DNA of 64,000 nt from CBDHCC01 sp965219235 (GTDB lineage: Bacteria; Pseudomonadota; Alphaproteobacteria; Sphingomonadales; Sphingomonadaceae): contig OZ244721.1 in the NCBI GenBank assembly GCA_965219235.1, positions 1,240,001 to 1,304,000 of the forward strand. Direction: 5' to 3'. Made by a program: the position numbers and the translations under genes. The notes below the pieces were generated by a model. The model saw only the letters and a program-made list of their open reading frames with translations. It was not told the origin of the DNA and ran no database searches. Shown here in pieces: positions 44,146 to 53,127 of this stretch (its first letter is position 1; each line of letters opens with the position of its first letter).

Positions 44146-46103
44146 AGCACGACCGCCGCATCGTGACCGAAGCCGTCCAGGCCATGAGCTTCAGCCGCCG
44201 GGCCTTTTTTCTGGGTGCCGGGCAGCTGGCGGTGGGCGGGCTGCTGATCGGACGGATGGCCTATCTCGCGGTGGCCGAGAACGAACACTACCAACTCCTG
44301 TCGGAGTCCAATCGCGTCAACCTGATGCTGGTGCCCCCGCCACGCGGCTGGATCGTGGACCGCACCGGAGAGGAGCTGGCGGGCAACCGCCCCGACTATC
44401 GCATCGACATCATCCCCGGCCGCATGGCCGACCCGGGGCGCACGCTCCGCGAGCTCGATCGCTTCCTCAGGCTGCCGCCCGACGAGCTGCGGCGCGTGCG
44501 GGAGGAGATCGCGGCGAGCAACGGTCTGCAGCCGGTGCAGGTGGCGGCCCAGCTGCCCCAGGAGCAGTTCCTGGCGATCTCCGTGCGCCAGGCGGACTGG
44601 ACCGGCGTGGTGCCCAGCCAGGTGCTCAGCCGCTATTACCACGACGGAGCCGCGGTCGGTCATCTGCTCGGCTATGTCGGCATCGCCAATGCCGAAGAGT
44701 ATGAGGAGAGCAAGGATCCGCTGCTCATCACACCCGGCTACAAGATCGGCAAGCAGGGGCTGGAGAAGTTCTTCGAGCCACAGCTGCGCGGCAAGCCCGG
44801 CGCCAAACGGACCGAGGTGACGGCGCGGGGCAAGGTGGTGCGCGACCTTGCCACCCGCCCAGCGCAGGCGGGCGACACCATCCGGCTGACGATCGACAAG
44901 GGGCTGCAGGATTACGCCGCGCGCCGCGTCGGCCCGGACTCCGCGGCGGTGACGGTGCTCGACACCCTGACCGGCGACATCCTGGCGATGGCGTCGATGC
45001 CGTCGTTCGATCCCAACAGCTTTTCCGACGGCATCAGCCACGACGAGTGGAACATGCTGAGCCAGGACGATCATCTGCCGCTGCTCAACAAGTCCCTGCA
45101 GGGGCTCTATCCCCCCGGCTCGACGGTCAAGCCGGCCGCGGCGCTCGCGATCCTGGAAAGCGGCATCGGCGCGGGCGACCGGGTGGTGTGCAACGGGCGG
45201 GTCTACATGGCCGGCCGGTTCTTCCACTGCTGGCGGCGCGGCGGGCACGGCGCGGTCGACATGCGCCGCGCCATCGCCCAGTCGTGCGACGTCTATTTCT
45301 GGACGATGGCCGCGCGCATCGGCATGGACAAGCTTGCCGCGACCTTCCGGATGCTGGGCCTGGGCGAGGAGTTCTCGCTGCCCAGTCCGCATCAGCGCTA
45401 CGGCACGGTGCCCGATCCCGCCTGGCTGCAGCGCAGATACGATCGCGAATGGGGGCTCAGCGACACGCTGAACGCGACGATCGGCCAGGGCTACATGCTG
45501 GCCAACCCGCTGCAGCTGGCGACCATGAGCGCGCGGCTCGCGAGCGGGCTCGCGCTCCACCCGCATCTGATGATGACCCGCGACACGCCCCGCCCCGCCC
45601 CCCTGCCGATCCAGCCCGAGCATCTGGAGGTGGTGCGCGAGGGGATGTGGGGTGTGGTGAACGGCGCCGGCACCGCCGGCCGCTCGCGCCTGCCGGTCCC
45701 CGGCGTGCAGCTGGCCGGCAAGACCGGCACCGCCCAGGTCGTCAACATCACCAAGGCCGACCGCGCGCGCGGCGGCAAGTTCGGCGGCCAGGGCGTGGCG
45801 TGGAAATACCGCGACCACGCGCTCTTCGTGGCCTTCGCCCCGTCCGACAATCCGCGCTACGCCGCCTCGGTCATCGTGGAACACGGCATCAGCGGCTCCG
45901 GCGCGGCCGCCCCGATCGCCAGCGACACGCTGCTCTACCTATTCGATCGCGAAAAGGCGCTGGCCAAGCTCGAGGCGCTCGAAAGCGGCTGGGGCGGCGG
46001 CATATGGGAACGGGCCGACGCCAAGATGGCGGCGTACAAGACCCACAGCGCGGACCCGGTGCCGGATACGGGTGTCGAGACGACCGGAGCGACGCGCGAA
46101 TGA
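44142..46103 (+). CDS. mrdA: Penicillin-binding protein 2 (peptidoglycan transpeptidase)
   Basis: A 653-residue class B PBP that cross-links lateral wall peptidoglycan. An N-terminal anchor (FFLGAGQLAVGGLLIGRMAY) precedes the dimerisation domain (PPPRGWIVDRTGEELAGNRP). Active-site motifs are SxxK in YPPGSTVKPAAA, S-C-D in AIAQSCDVYFW, and KTG in LAGKTGTAQVVN. The start is GTG 44142, overlapping mreD. RodA is encoded next with an ATGA overlap, matching the PBP2-RodA pair. Confidence 0.97.
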   Translation: MKHDRRIVTEAVQAMSFSRRAFFLGAGQLAVGGLLIGRMAYLAVAENEHYQLLSESNRVNLMLVPPPRGWIVDRTGEELAGNRPDYRIDIIPGRMADPGRTLRELDRFLRLPPDELRRVREEIAASNGLQPVQVAAQLPQEQFLAISVRQADWTGVVPSQVLSRYYHDGAAVGHLLGYVGIANAEEYEESKDPLLITPGYKIGKQGLEKFFEPQLRGKPGAKRTEVTARGKVVRDLATRPAQAGDTIRLTIDKGLQDYAARRVGPDSAAVTVLDTLTGDILAMASMPSFDPNSFSDGISHDEWNMLSQDDHLPLLNKSLQGLYPPGSTVKPAAALAILESGIGAGDRVVCNGRVYMAGRFFHCWRRGGHGAVDMRRAIAQSCDVYFWTMAARIGMDKLAATFRMLGLGEEFSLPSPHQRYGTVPDPAWLQRRYDREWGLSDTLNATIGQGYMLANPLQLATMSARLASGLALHPHLMMTRDTPRPAPLPIQPEHLEVVREGMWGVVNGAGTAGRSRLPVPGVQLAGKTGTAQVVNITKADRARGGKFGGQGVAWKYRDHALFVAFAPSDNPRYAASVIVEHGISGSGAAAPIASDTLLYLFDREKALAKLEALESGWGGGIWERADAKMAAYKTHSADPVPDTGVETTGATRE

Positions 46104-47218
46104 GCGCCACCGGCCTGATCCCCCGCCCGCTCGCCGAGCTGCCCTGGCGCATCATCCTGCTGGTCAGCTTCATCGCGGGCTTCGGCCTGGTCGTGCTCTA
46201 CTCGGCGGCAGGCGGCAGCCTCCAGCCCTGGGCCTTGAAGCAGGGTCTGCGCTTCGCGGTTCTGCTGACGGGGGCGGTCGCCCTATCGCGCGTGCCGCTG
46301 CGGCTGATCGAGCGCGCCGCGCTGCCCTTCTATCTCGGCCTCGTCGCGATGCTGGTGGTGGTCGAGCTGCTCGGTGCGGTGGGTGGCGGCTCGCGGCGCT
46401 GGATCAGCGTGGGTGTCCTGACCGTGCAACCCTCGGAGCTGATGAAGGTCGGCATCGTGCTCGTGCTGGCGCGGTTCTACACGCTGCTGCCGGTCGGGCA
46501 GATCCGCAGCGTCGGGGCGACCTGGCCGGCGCTGGCGCTGATCGGCCTGCCCGCCGCGCTGGTCCTCATCCAGCCGGACCTCGGCACGACGCTCACCATC
46601 GTGGCGGGCGGCGTGGTGGTCATGTTCCTGGCCGGCCTGCCGCTCCGGCTGTTCATCGGCGCGGGACTGGCGATGGTCCCGGTGGCGCTGTTCGCCTGGT
46701 TCGTCGCCATGCACGACTATCAGCGCAACCGGGTGCTGACGTTCCTCGACCCTGAGAGCGATCCGCTGGGCACCGGCTATCACATCAGCCAGTCGAAGAT
46801 CGCGATCGGGTCCGGCGGTCTCTTGGGCAAGGGCTTCGGTCAGGGCACGCAGAGCCACCTCGATTATCTGCCCGAAGGCCACACCGACTTCATCTTCGCC
46901 ACCATGGCCGAGGAATGGGGGCTGGTCGGCGGGGTGCTGCTGATCGTGGCGCTGCTGGCGCTGGTGCGCTGGGGCATGAAGGTCGGCGCGCGCTCGCCCG
47001 GCCGGTTCGGTCGGCTGACCGCGTGCGGGTTGGCGACCACCGTCTTCTTCTACGTCGCCATCAACCTGATGATGGTGATGGGGCTCGCACCCGTCGTCGG
47101 CATACCGCTGCCGTTGTTCAGCTGGGGCGGTTCGTCGATGCTGACGATCCTGGCGTGCGTCGGCATCATCATGGCGATCGAACGCTCCAACCGCCATATG
47201 CGCGCTTCGCTGTTCTGA
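46100..47218 (+). CDS. rodA: Rod shape-determining peptidoglycan polymerase RodA (SEDS)
   Basis: A 372-residue SEDS glycosyltransferase with about ten transmembrane helices. GGGSRRWISVGVLTVQPSEL is the conserved SEDS loop, LIQPDLGTTLTIVAGGVVVM the second block, YLPEGHTDFIFATMAEEWGL the extracellular loop with catalytic acidic residues, and PLPLFSWGGSSMLTILACVG the C-terminal motif. It is the last gene of the rod operon. tRNA-Lys follows 45 bp downstream. Confidence 0.97.
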   Translation: MSATGLIPRPLAELPWRIILLVSFIAGFGLVVLYSAAGGSLQPWALKQGLRFAVLLTGAVALSRVPLRLIERAALPFYLGLVAMLVVVELLGAVGGGSRRWISVGVLTVQPSELMKVGIVLVLARFYTLLPVGQIRSVGATWPALALIGLPAALVLIQPDLGTTLTIVAGGVVVMFLAGLPLRLFIGAGLAMVPVALFAWFVAMHDYQRNRVLTFLDPESDPLGTGYHISQSKIAIGSGGLLGKGFGQGTQSHLDYLPEGHTDFIFATMAEEWGLVGGVLLIVALLALVRWGMKVGARSPGRFGRLTACGLATTVFFYVAINLMMVMGLAPVVGIPLPLFSWGGSSMLTILACVGIIMAIERSNRHMRASLF

Positions 47219-47263
47219 CGGGACTTGGCGACCACCGTCGGCTGCGCTAAGGCCACCCCTAAC

Positions 47264-47339
<76 letters not shown>

Positions 47340-47530
47340 TCTTTTCAACAATTTAGCGCGGTTTGCTAACTCCTGAGAGCGCGGCCTACAGCTCTCGTAA
47401 TCGCCACGTAATCGGTTTACCGGAAGCTTCAGCGTAGGTGCGCGGCAGGCCCCTCCCCTGCGGGCCCAAGCTTCTGTAATGCAGAAAGTGCCGATCTGAG
47501 TCCGAATGGCACACCGATCTCAATTTGTTT

Positions 47531-47773
47531 TCAGTCGCGCGCCTTAGGCTGCCTTGCGCCGCCGCGCCTTCGCGCCTTTGCGAACCCGCGATCCGTGGCC
47601 ATGAACCGCGCCAGCATGGGCGCAATCAGCCGGGCGGGCTCGTTCGCCTGTCCCGTCTCCGTCGCCAGCACCTCGGCATAGGCGACCAGGTCGCGATGCA
47701 CGGCGGCGGGCAACTCCACCGCCAGCTTGACCGGCTTGTCGTCGGCAAGCGTCCCGAGCTTCAGTCCAACCAT
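47531..47773 (-). CDS. DUF2274 family protein of trb conjugation modules
   Basis: An 80-residue protein: MVGLKLGTLADDKPVKLAVE, then LPAAVHRDLVAYAEVLATET and ARLIAPMLARFMATDRGFAK, with a basic tail. It resembles the small ribbon-helix-helix-like DUF2274 protein usually encoded right after trbI in integrative-element trb clusters. It lies 4 nt downstream of trbI on the same strand and is the last gene before tRNA-Lys. Confidence 0.8.
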   Translation of the reverse strand: MVGLKLGTLADDKPVKLAVELPAAVHRDLVAYAEVLATETGQANEPARLIAPMLARFMATDRGFAKARRRGGARQPKARD

Positions 47774-47777
47774 CGGT

Positions 47778-49060
47778 TTATCTCCTTGAGGATTCGAGCA
47801 CGAGATCGCGAGTGAGGATCACTCGTACGGGTGTGCCGGGCCTCACCGTCAGCGTCGGTCGGATGTCTAGCGAGCGGCGCACCAGCTGCTGGCCGGCGTC
47901 GCTGACGGCATCCTGCGCCCCGCGCCGGAGCGCACGGACGAGTCGATCCTCGGCGTCGCCGGAGACGAGCTCGGTGCCGACGCCCAGCAGCGTGGACACG
48001 GCTGCAGCGCGGAACAACTCTCCCCAGTGGCGGTCCACGCGATCCTTGAGTCCCGCGCGTCCGCTCGCATCGGCGGCGGGCTGGCGGTCGAGCGCCACGG
48101 AGCGGCCGTCCGGCAGGATGAGCCGGGTCCAGACGAGGAGCGCACGTGATTGGCCGGCGGCGACGTCGGCGTCGTACTCGCCGATGAGCTTGGAGCCCTG
48201 CGGCACGAGCAGGTGAGTGCCCGTGACCGAGTCGCGGACGTTCTGGGTGACCTGGGCGACCACCTGACCAGGCACATCGGAGCTCAAGCCCGTGATCAGA
48301 GCAGCGGGGATAATGGAGCCGGCCTGTAAGGTGTGGGGGCTCGGCGCTGATGAGAGCTGCGACGAGGCGACCTGACGATCGGTCCGAGTCCGACCAGTCT
48401 GGCCCACGGGTCTTGCGTCGTCCGGAGCAACGGCCGTCTCGGCCTCTGCGTCTCCGCCTATGGTGGCTGTCTGTCCCGTTCGCCTGCCCTGAGCGTCGGG
48501 AGCGAACAGCTTGCTGGTTCGCGCCGCCTCCACTTCCTGAGCCCGACGCTGCCGCTCCTGGTCACGCCGCTGTGCGGCGAGGTTCGGCTGCGTTGAGGCA
48601 CTGGATTGAGCGGGCTGCACTGCCCCGGCACTATGTCGCCCGGTTGCGGCTCGACGCCGGCATTCAGCATGGGTCGGCCAAGATCGCCCGTCAGCGGCGG
48701 CCCCAGCTGCGGCACGTCTGATCGCGCGCCGCCCAACCCGCTATAGTCCCGCGGCAGCTGCGCGATCTGCTCGGCGGGCAGGCGATTGTCGGTGGTGTAG
48801 ACCTCCTCGGGACGCGTGCTGTCGCCGGCGGGGCGAAGCGACCAGAGCAGCATGGCGGCCAGCGCGGTGGCACCAACCCCGCCGGCGATCGCGAGCGTCT
48901 TGCGCGACAGGCGCACGACCTGCGGCAGCTCGGAATGCAGGCGTAGGTCGTGCTCGATCTCCTCGGGCGTGCGGATCGGCTCCTCGCCTTGCTCCCCCTT
49001 GAGTTCCTCCTGATCCACCCAGTCGCCGCGGCGCGGGAGGTCGGTCCGTTGGCCGGTCAT
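47778..49060 (-). pseudogene. trbI: TrbI (VirB10-like), frameshifted
   Basis: VirB10-type scaffold protein spanning both membranes. The N-terminal part from ATG 49060 has the transmembrane segment TLAIAGGVGATALAAMLLW and runs in one frame to about GVEPQPGDIVPG. The rest (QERQRRAQEVEAARTSKLFA, then TLQAGSIIPAALITGLSSDV, VPQGSKLIGEYDADVAAGQS) is in another frame. The shift lies near 48600-48680, close to a G run. The span of 1283 nt is not a multiple of three. A GTG at 48620 could restart translation, but the fragment would lack the membrane anchor. Confidence 0.85.
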
Positions 49061-50061
49061 CGCCGCCGACCTTCCGTTCGCTCGATCCGCACCACCTTCT
49101 GCTTCTTGGCTCCGAGCCGCAGCTCGGCGATGGAGAACAGCCGGTCCACGACGACATAGCGGCCGCTCACCCGCGTGTTGACGAGCTCGGGCTCACCGGT
49201 GGCCCCGATCACCCACAGGGGCGGAAGCTCGGCCTCGCCGATGCCGGCGGGGAACTCCACGAAGGTTTGCTTGCCATCGTCGAACACCCGCACCGGTCGC
49301 CAGGGCACCTTGTCGCCGGAGATCCGATAGCCGAAGTTCAGGCTGGCCAGCGCCTCCAATGTGCTCACCGCCACCGGCTGTGCGGCCTCCGCCGCCGCCG
49401 CATTCCGCCTCAGCGCGATCAGCTCGTCTGCCAGATAGGACCAGGACACGCTGGCCATGTAGGTCTTCTCGGCCGAGCGAAGCTCAAGATGGTAGGTGCG
49501 CCGGTCGGTGTTGATGACGAGGTTGGTGGCGACGCCCGCACGGATGGGCTTCACCAGGATGTGGATGCGTGCGGTTGCACCCGAGCCGCTAGTGGTGTCG
49601 CCGATTACCCAGCGCGTGGTGTCGCCTGCGGCGACGGGGCCGTTGCCGACCAGCTGCTCGCCGGATTGGAGCGCGATGTCGGTCACTTGCCCGGGTGCCG
49701 CGTAGAGCTGGTAGAGCGCGCCTTCGGTGAAGGGGTAGACCTGCACGGCGTTGACGTAGCCCGAGCGGGTCGGCTCGATCCGCGCATCGTCGTTGGCCGC
49801 CGCAACGCGGGCACGAGGATCGCGGGGCTCCTTGGCGGGCTTGTCCGCAGGCAGCGGCTTCAGCTGGCCGGGCAACGGCAGCGGGGTCGGCACCTCGACG
49901 ATTTGCACAGGCGTAGTGAGTAGTGTGGGCTCGCGCACTGCCACGGTCGCAGCCTGCGCCGTCGGAGCCAGTTTAATCTGCGGCGGCGGCTTGTCGCCGT
50001 GCGAGCAGGCGGCGAGCGCGGCCGAAGAAAGCAGCATAGTGAGTGTGCTGAAGCGGGTCAT
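49057..50061 (-). CDS. trbG: TrbG (VirB9-like) outer-membrane complex protein
   Basis: A 334-residue exported protein of the conjugative core complex. The signal MTRFSTLTMLLSSAALAACS has a lipobox-like Cys. The VirB9/CagX domain is seen in GYVNAVQVYPFTEGALYQLY, GDTTRWVIGDTTSGSGATAR, ATNLVINTDRRTYHLELRS, and FVEFPAGIGEAELPPLWVIG. ATG 50061 overlaps the trbF stop, and its own stop overlaps the trbI start. The reading frame is intact. Confidence 0.92.
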   Translation of the reverse strand: MTRFSTLTMLLSSAALAACSHGDKPPPQIKLAPTAQAATVAVREPTLLTTPVQIVEVPTPLPLPGQLKPLPADKPAKEPRDPRARVAAANDDARIEPTRSGYVNAVQVYPFTEGALYQLYAAPGQVTDIALQSGEQLVGNGPVAAGDTTRWVIGDTTSGSGATARIHILVKPIRAGVATNLVINTDRRTYHLELRSAEKTYMASVSWSYLADELIALRRNAAAAEAAQPVAVSTLEALASLNFGYRISGDKVPWRPVRVFDDGKQTFVEFPAGIGEAELPPLWVIGATGEPELVNTRVSGRYVVVDRLFSIAELRLGAKKQKVVRIERTEGRRR

Positions 50062-50741
50062 TGCAGCTCCCGAGACCAGTTGAGGGCGTGGACGTAGATG
50101 CCAAGCGGGTTGGCTTTCAGACGCTCGGGATCGGTGGGCGGCTGGACCGCGACGGTCAGGATGGCGGTCCATCGCGTGGTGTCGGCGAGCGCGCCGTCGA
50201 CATAGCGCCGCTCCACCCAGGCGACGCGGAAGCTGTCGGGCGAAGCGCGGATCACCGAGGAGACGTCCACCGCCACCTGCTCCTCGCCGAGCCTGGCGAA
50301 GGGGTCGTTGGAGCAGGCATAGTCGTTGAGCGCGGCCGCTCCGCGATCAGTGGTGTAGTCGTAGGCGCGGAGCCAATTCTGCCTGAGGACCACGGGATCG
50401 GATGGGATGGAGCGGACCTGCTCGACGAAGCGCGCAAGCGTCCAGGCGATCTGAGGGTCGGTGGGTCGGTAGCCGGTCTCCGCCGGTGACACCGCCTGCG
50501 CCTGGCCGAGCTTGTCCACCTGAACCACCCAGGGAACGACGCTGCCGTTGGCGGTGGTCCAGACGAGTGCTGCCGCTAGGCCGGAGGAGAGCGCCAGGCT
50601 TCCGAACGCCATCAGCCGCCAGTTGCGGGCCTGCACCCGGGCAGAGCCGATGCGGTCGTCCCAAGTCTTGGCGGCGCGCTGGTAGGGAGTAACAGGTTCG
50701 GGGGTGGTGCCGTAACGCACGGCGGATCGCTTGAAGAGCAT
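50058..50741 (-). CDS. trbF: TrbF (VirB8-like) inner-membrane protein
   Basis: A 227-residue protein with one N-terminal transmembrane helix (WRLMAFGSLALSSGLAAALV) and a periplasmic VirB8 domain (VVPWVVQVDKLGQAQAVSPA; AWTLARFVEQVRSIPSDPVV; VAWVERRYVDG). PYQRAAKTWDDRIGSARVQA is the typical cytoplasmic start. The frame is intact. It follows trbL and overlaps trbG. Confidence 0.92.
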   Translation of the reverse strand: MLFKRSAVRYGTTPEPVTPYQRAAKTWDDRIGSARVQARNWRLMAFGSLALSSGLAAALVWTTANGSVVPWVVQVDKLGQAQAVSPAETGYRPTDPQIAWTLARFVEQVRSIPSDPVVLRQNWLRAYDYTTDRGAAALNDYACSNDPFARLGEEQVAVDVSSVIRASPDSFRVAWVERRYVDGALADTTRWTAILTVAVQPPTDPERLKANPLGIYVHALNWSRELQ

Positions 50742-50743
50742 GG

Positions 50744-52032
50744 TTAGTCGATCTCCCTGACGCTGACTTGACCGCCGCCCCCACTGCCATCGCCGGAGCG
50801 CAGCGCATGAGCGGAGAGCAGCGCGCCTTCCTTGACGGTCTGGCCGCGCCGCATGCGTCGCGCCCAACCAGGCTCGCCAGCGGGGGCGGATGAGGCGTCA
50901 GACGCTGAGGTGTTGCTGGTGGCGCTGCCGCCCATGTTGGCAGCGCCCGCGCTTCCAGTGCCGCCGCTGGGAGCGCTCGGGCGCAACGGTGAGGCCACCT
51001 TGGCGGCTCCGGCCTGCGCGACACTCTTGAGCCCGCCGGCCACGCCGCCGCCTTCGGCCGCGCCGGCGCGGTAGGCGGAGGACGCACCGCCGGCGACGGA
51101 AGCGGTGCCTCGCGCGGCGCTCACGGCGGCTCCGCCGGCGAGCTTGGCCGCGCCTGCTCCTGCGAGCACAGCGCCGCCTGCGGCGAGGCCGGTGCCGACC
51201 GCGGCGCCCGCGCCGAGCTGCGGGCCGCCCGACACGATGCCGTTGGCGATGCCGGGGCCGAAGATGCCGAGGCCAAGCAGCGAGAGGGACGCGAGCACGA
51301 GGCCGGCGGCGTCCTCGATGGTGGGCTGCGCGCCGGCCACCCCGCCGCCGAAGGTGCGGGTGAACTCGCCGAACAGCGTCGAGCCGATGCCGACGATGAC
51401 GGCGAGGACCAGAACCTTGACGCCGGAGGAGAGCACGTTGCCGAGCACGCGCTCGGCCATGAAGGCGGTCTTGTTGAACAGGCCGAAGGGCACCAGCACG
51501 AAGCCGGCGAGCGTCACGAGCTTGAATTCGATGAGGCTGACGAAGAGCTGGATGGCGAGCACGAAGAAGGCGAGCAGGACGACGATCCAGGCGAACAGCA
51601 GCACGGCGATCTGGACGAAGTTCTCGAAGAAGGATGTGAACCCCATGAGCTCGCCGACCGACTGGAGGATCGGCATGCCGGCCTCCAGCCCCACCTCGGC
51701 GATGCGGCCGGACGCAGCAGGTCGGCCTGGGTGAAGCCCGCGCCCGACGCCTTCAGGCCCAATCCGGCGAAGCTCTCGAAGACGGTGCGGGCGAGCGCGT
51801 TCCAGTTGGAGATGAGGAAGGCGAAGGCGCCGATGAACAGCGTCTTCTTGACGAGCCGCGCGAGCACGTCCTCGTCCGCACCCCAGGCCCAGAACAACGC
51901 GGCCAGCGTCACGTCTATGGCGATCAGCATGGAGGCGAGCCACGCCACCTCGCCGTGCAGGAGCCCGAACCCGCCGTCGATGTAGCGGGTGAAGACGTCC
52001 AGGAAGCGGTCGATGACCCCGGTGCCCTGCAT
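50744..52032 (-). pseudogene. trbL: TrbL (VirB6-like) polytopic channel protein, frameshifted
   Basis: ATG 52032 begins MQGTGVIDRFLDVFTRYIDG, the normal TrbL N-terminus, and runs to FTQADLLRP. The rest (RIAEVGLEAGMPILQSVGEL, then VLLFAWIVVLLAFFVLAIQL and LVTLAGFVLVPFGLFNKTAF) continues in a different frame. The family reads LLQPGRIA here, so one G is missing in CGTCCGGCCGC near 51716. The span of 1289 nt is one short of a multiple of three. The rest of the protein, ending in a Gly/Ala/Ser-rich tail, is undamaged. Confidence 0.87.
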
Positions 52033-52325
52033 CAGCGGGGTACTCCGGCGTCGCCGTCCATGCCAAGGAACCGCCGCCGCTGCTCGGCCCAGACGAGGCG
52101 GCAGTCCGCATCGGCGAGCGCCGCCTCCTCCAGCGCCTTGCAGCGGCGCAGCTCAACCATCAGCGGGGTCGTGGCCAGCACCGGCTCCGCGACGGGATGC
52201 ACCTCCTCCGGGACATCTCTCCCGAGCACCACGGCGGCCGCGCACAGGCCGAGGCCGGCGATGCCGACCACGACAGTGCGCGCGATCCTGGCGCGGCGGG
52301 AGAGCGGAGGAGCGACCCCGTCCAT
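52032..52325 (-). CDS. Putative entry exclusion protein TrbK-alt
   Basis: A 97-residue protein from ATG 52325 (MDGVAPPLSRRARIARTVVV) with one hydrophobic segment (VVVGIAGLGLCAAAVVLG) and a Cys-containing tail (LRRCKALEEAALADADCRLV, then EQRRRFLG). This is the standard small gene between trbJ and trbL in integrative-element trb clusters, usually named trbK-alt. Its stop overlaps the trbL ATG by one nucleotide. Confidence 0.82.
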   Translation of the reverse strand: MDGVAPPLSRRARIARTVVVGIAGLGLCAAAVVLGRDVPEEVHPVAEPVLATTPLMVELRRCKALEEAALADADCRLVWAEQRRRFLGMDGDAGVPR

Positions 52326-52329
52326 CGGC

Positions 52330-53124
52330 TCAGTCGCGGAACATGCGGGGCGTCGGCGCTGCGGCGGTTGCACCCTCGCTCCGGCCCAGGAAGCGCCGCA
52401 GCTGCTCGCGCCCCTGGTCCTGCGCGGCCGAGCGCTCGGCGGCCTCCAGCGCCTGCGCCCGACCCTGCGCCGCCACGGCGGCGGTCAGGTCGGCGAGCTG
52501 CTGCGATTGCAGCGCGAGGAGCTGGTTGCCCGCCTGCGCCGCCTGGAGTGCGCCGGTGGCCGACTGGCTCTGGCCGACGAGTGCGGCACGTTCGGCATCG
52601 GCCCGCGCGATGTTGCCGACGACGGTCGCCTGGACGCGCATGGCGTCCTGCATGGCGGCCACCGAGTTGCGCCAGCGGTCGCGCGCGGTAGCCACAAGAT
52701 CGCGGTCGGACGTGCTGGCTTGGGCCGGCGCGTAGGTGGAGGTGAACACCTTGTCGACGTCGGCCACGTCGTAGGCGATGCGCTGCGCCTGGGAGAGGAG
52801 CTGGCGCGTCTGCTCGGCCGAGCGCTGCAGCTCCTTCAAGGACGAGTAGGGCAGGCTGGCGAGATTGCGGGCGTCGTTGACGAGCCCCTGGGCTTCGTTC
52901 TGGAGAGAGCGGATCTGGTTGTTGATCTGCTCCAAGGCACGGGCGGCTTGCAGCACGTTCTGCGCATAGTTGGTGGGGTCGAACACTGGCATCGCCCGGG
53001 CGGGCGGAGCGATGGTGACGGAGGCGACGAGCGGGATGGCCAGCACGACGGCGGCGGCGATGCCGCCGCGCAGCGCGTTCCTGGCAAGGCCGGAGCGGGG
53101 TGCGGTGGGTGCGAGGGTGGACAT
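52330..53124 (-). CDS. trbJ: TrbJ (VirB5-like) P-type conjugative transfer protein
   Basis: A 264-residue exported protein. The signal region is NALRGGIAAAVVLAIPLVAS ending ARA. The mature protein is a long helical coiled coil (NVLQAARALEQINNQIRSLQ; AGNQLLALQSQQLADLTAAV) with the conserved PVFDPTNYAQN start. It is a pilus-associated component. It starts 3 nt after the trbE stop, and the frame is intact. Confidence 0.92.
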   Translation of the reverse strand: MSTLAPTAPRSGLARNALRGGIAAAVVLAIPLVASVTIAPPARAMPVFDPTNYAQNVLQAARALEQINNQIRSLQNEAQGLVNDARNLASLPYSSLKELQRSAEQTRQLLSQAQRIAYDVADVDKVFTSTYAPAQASTSDRDLVATARDRWRNSVAAMQDAMRVQATVVGNIARADAERAALVGQSQSATGALQAAQAGNQLLALQSQQLADLTAAVAAQGRAQALEAAERSAAQDQGREQLRRFLGRSEGATAAAPTPRMFRD

Positions 53125-53127
53125 GGG

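Noticed and set aside
47386..47530. Possible integrase or transposase C-terminal remnant after tRNA-Lys
   Set aside because: A minus frame ends RTYAEASGKPITWRLREL, but it has no catalytic motif and is too short to assign.
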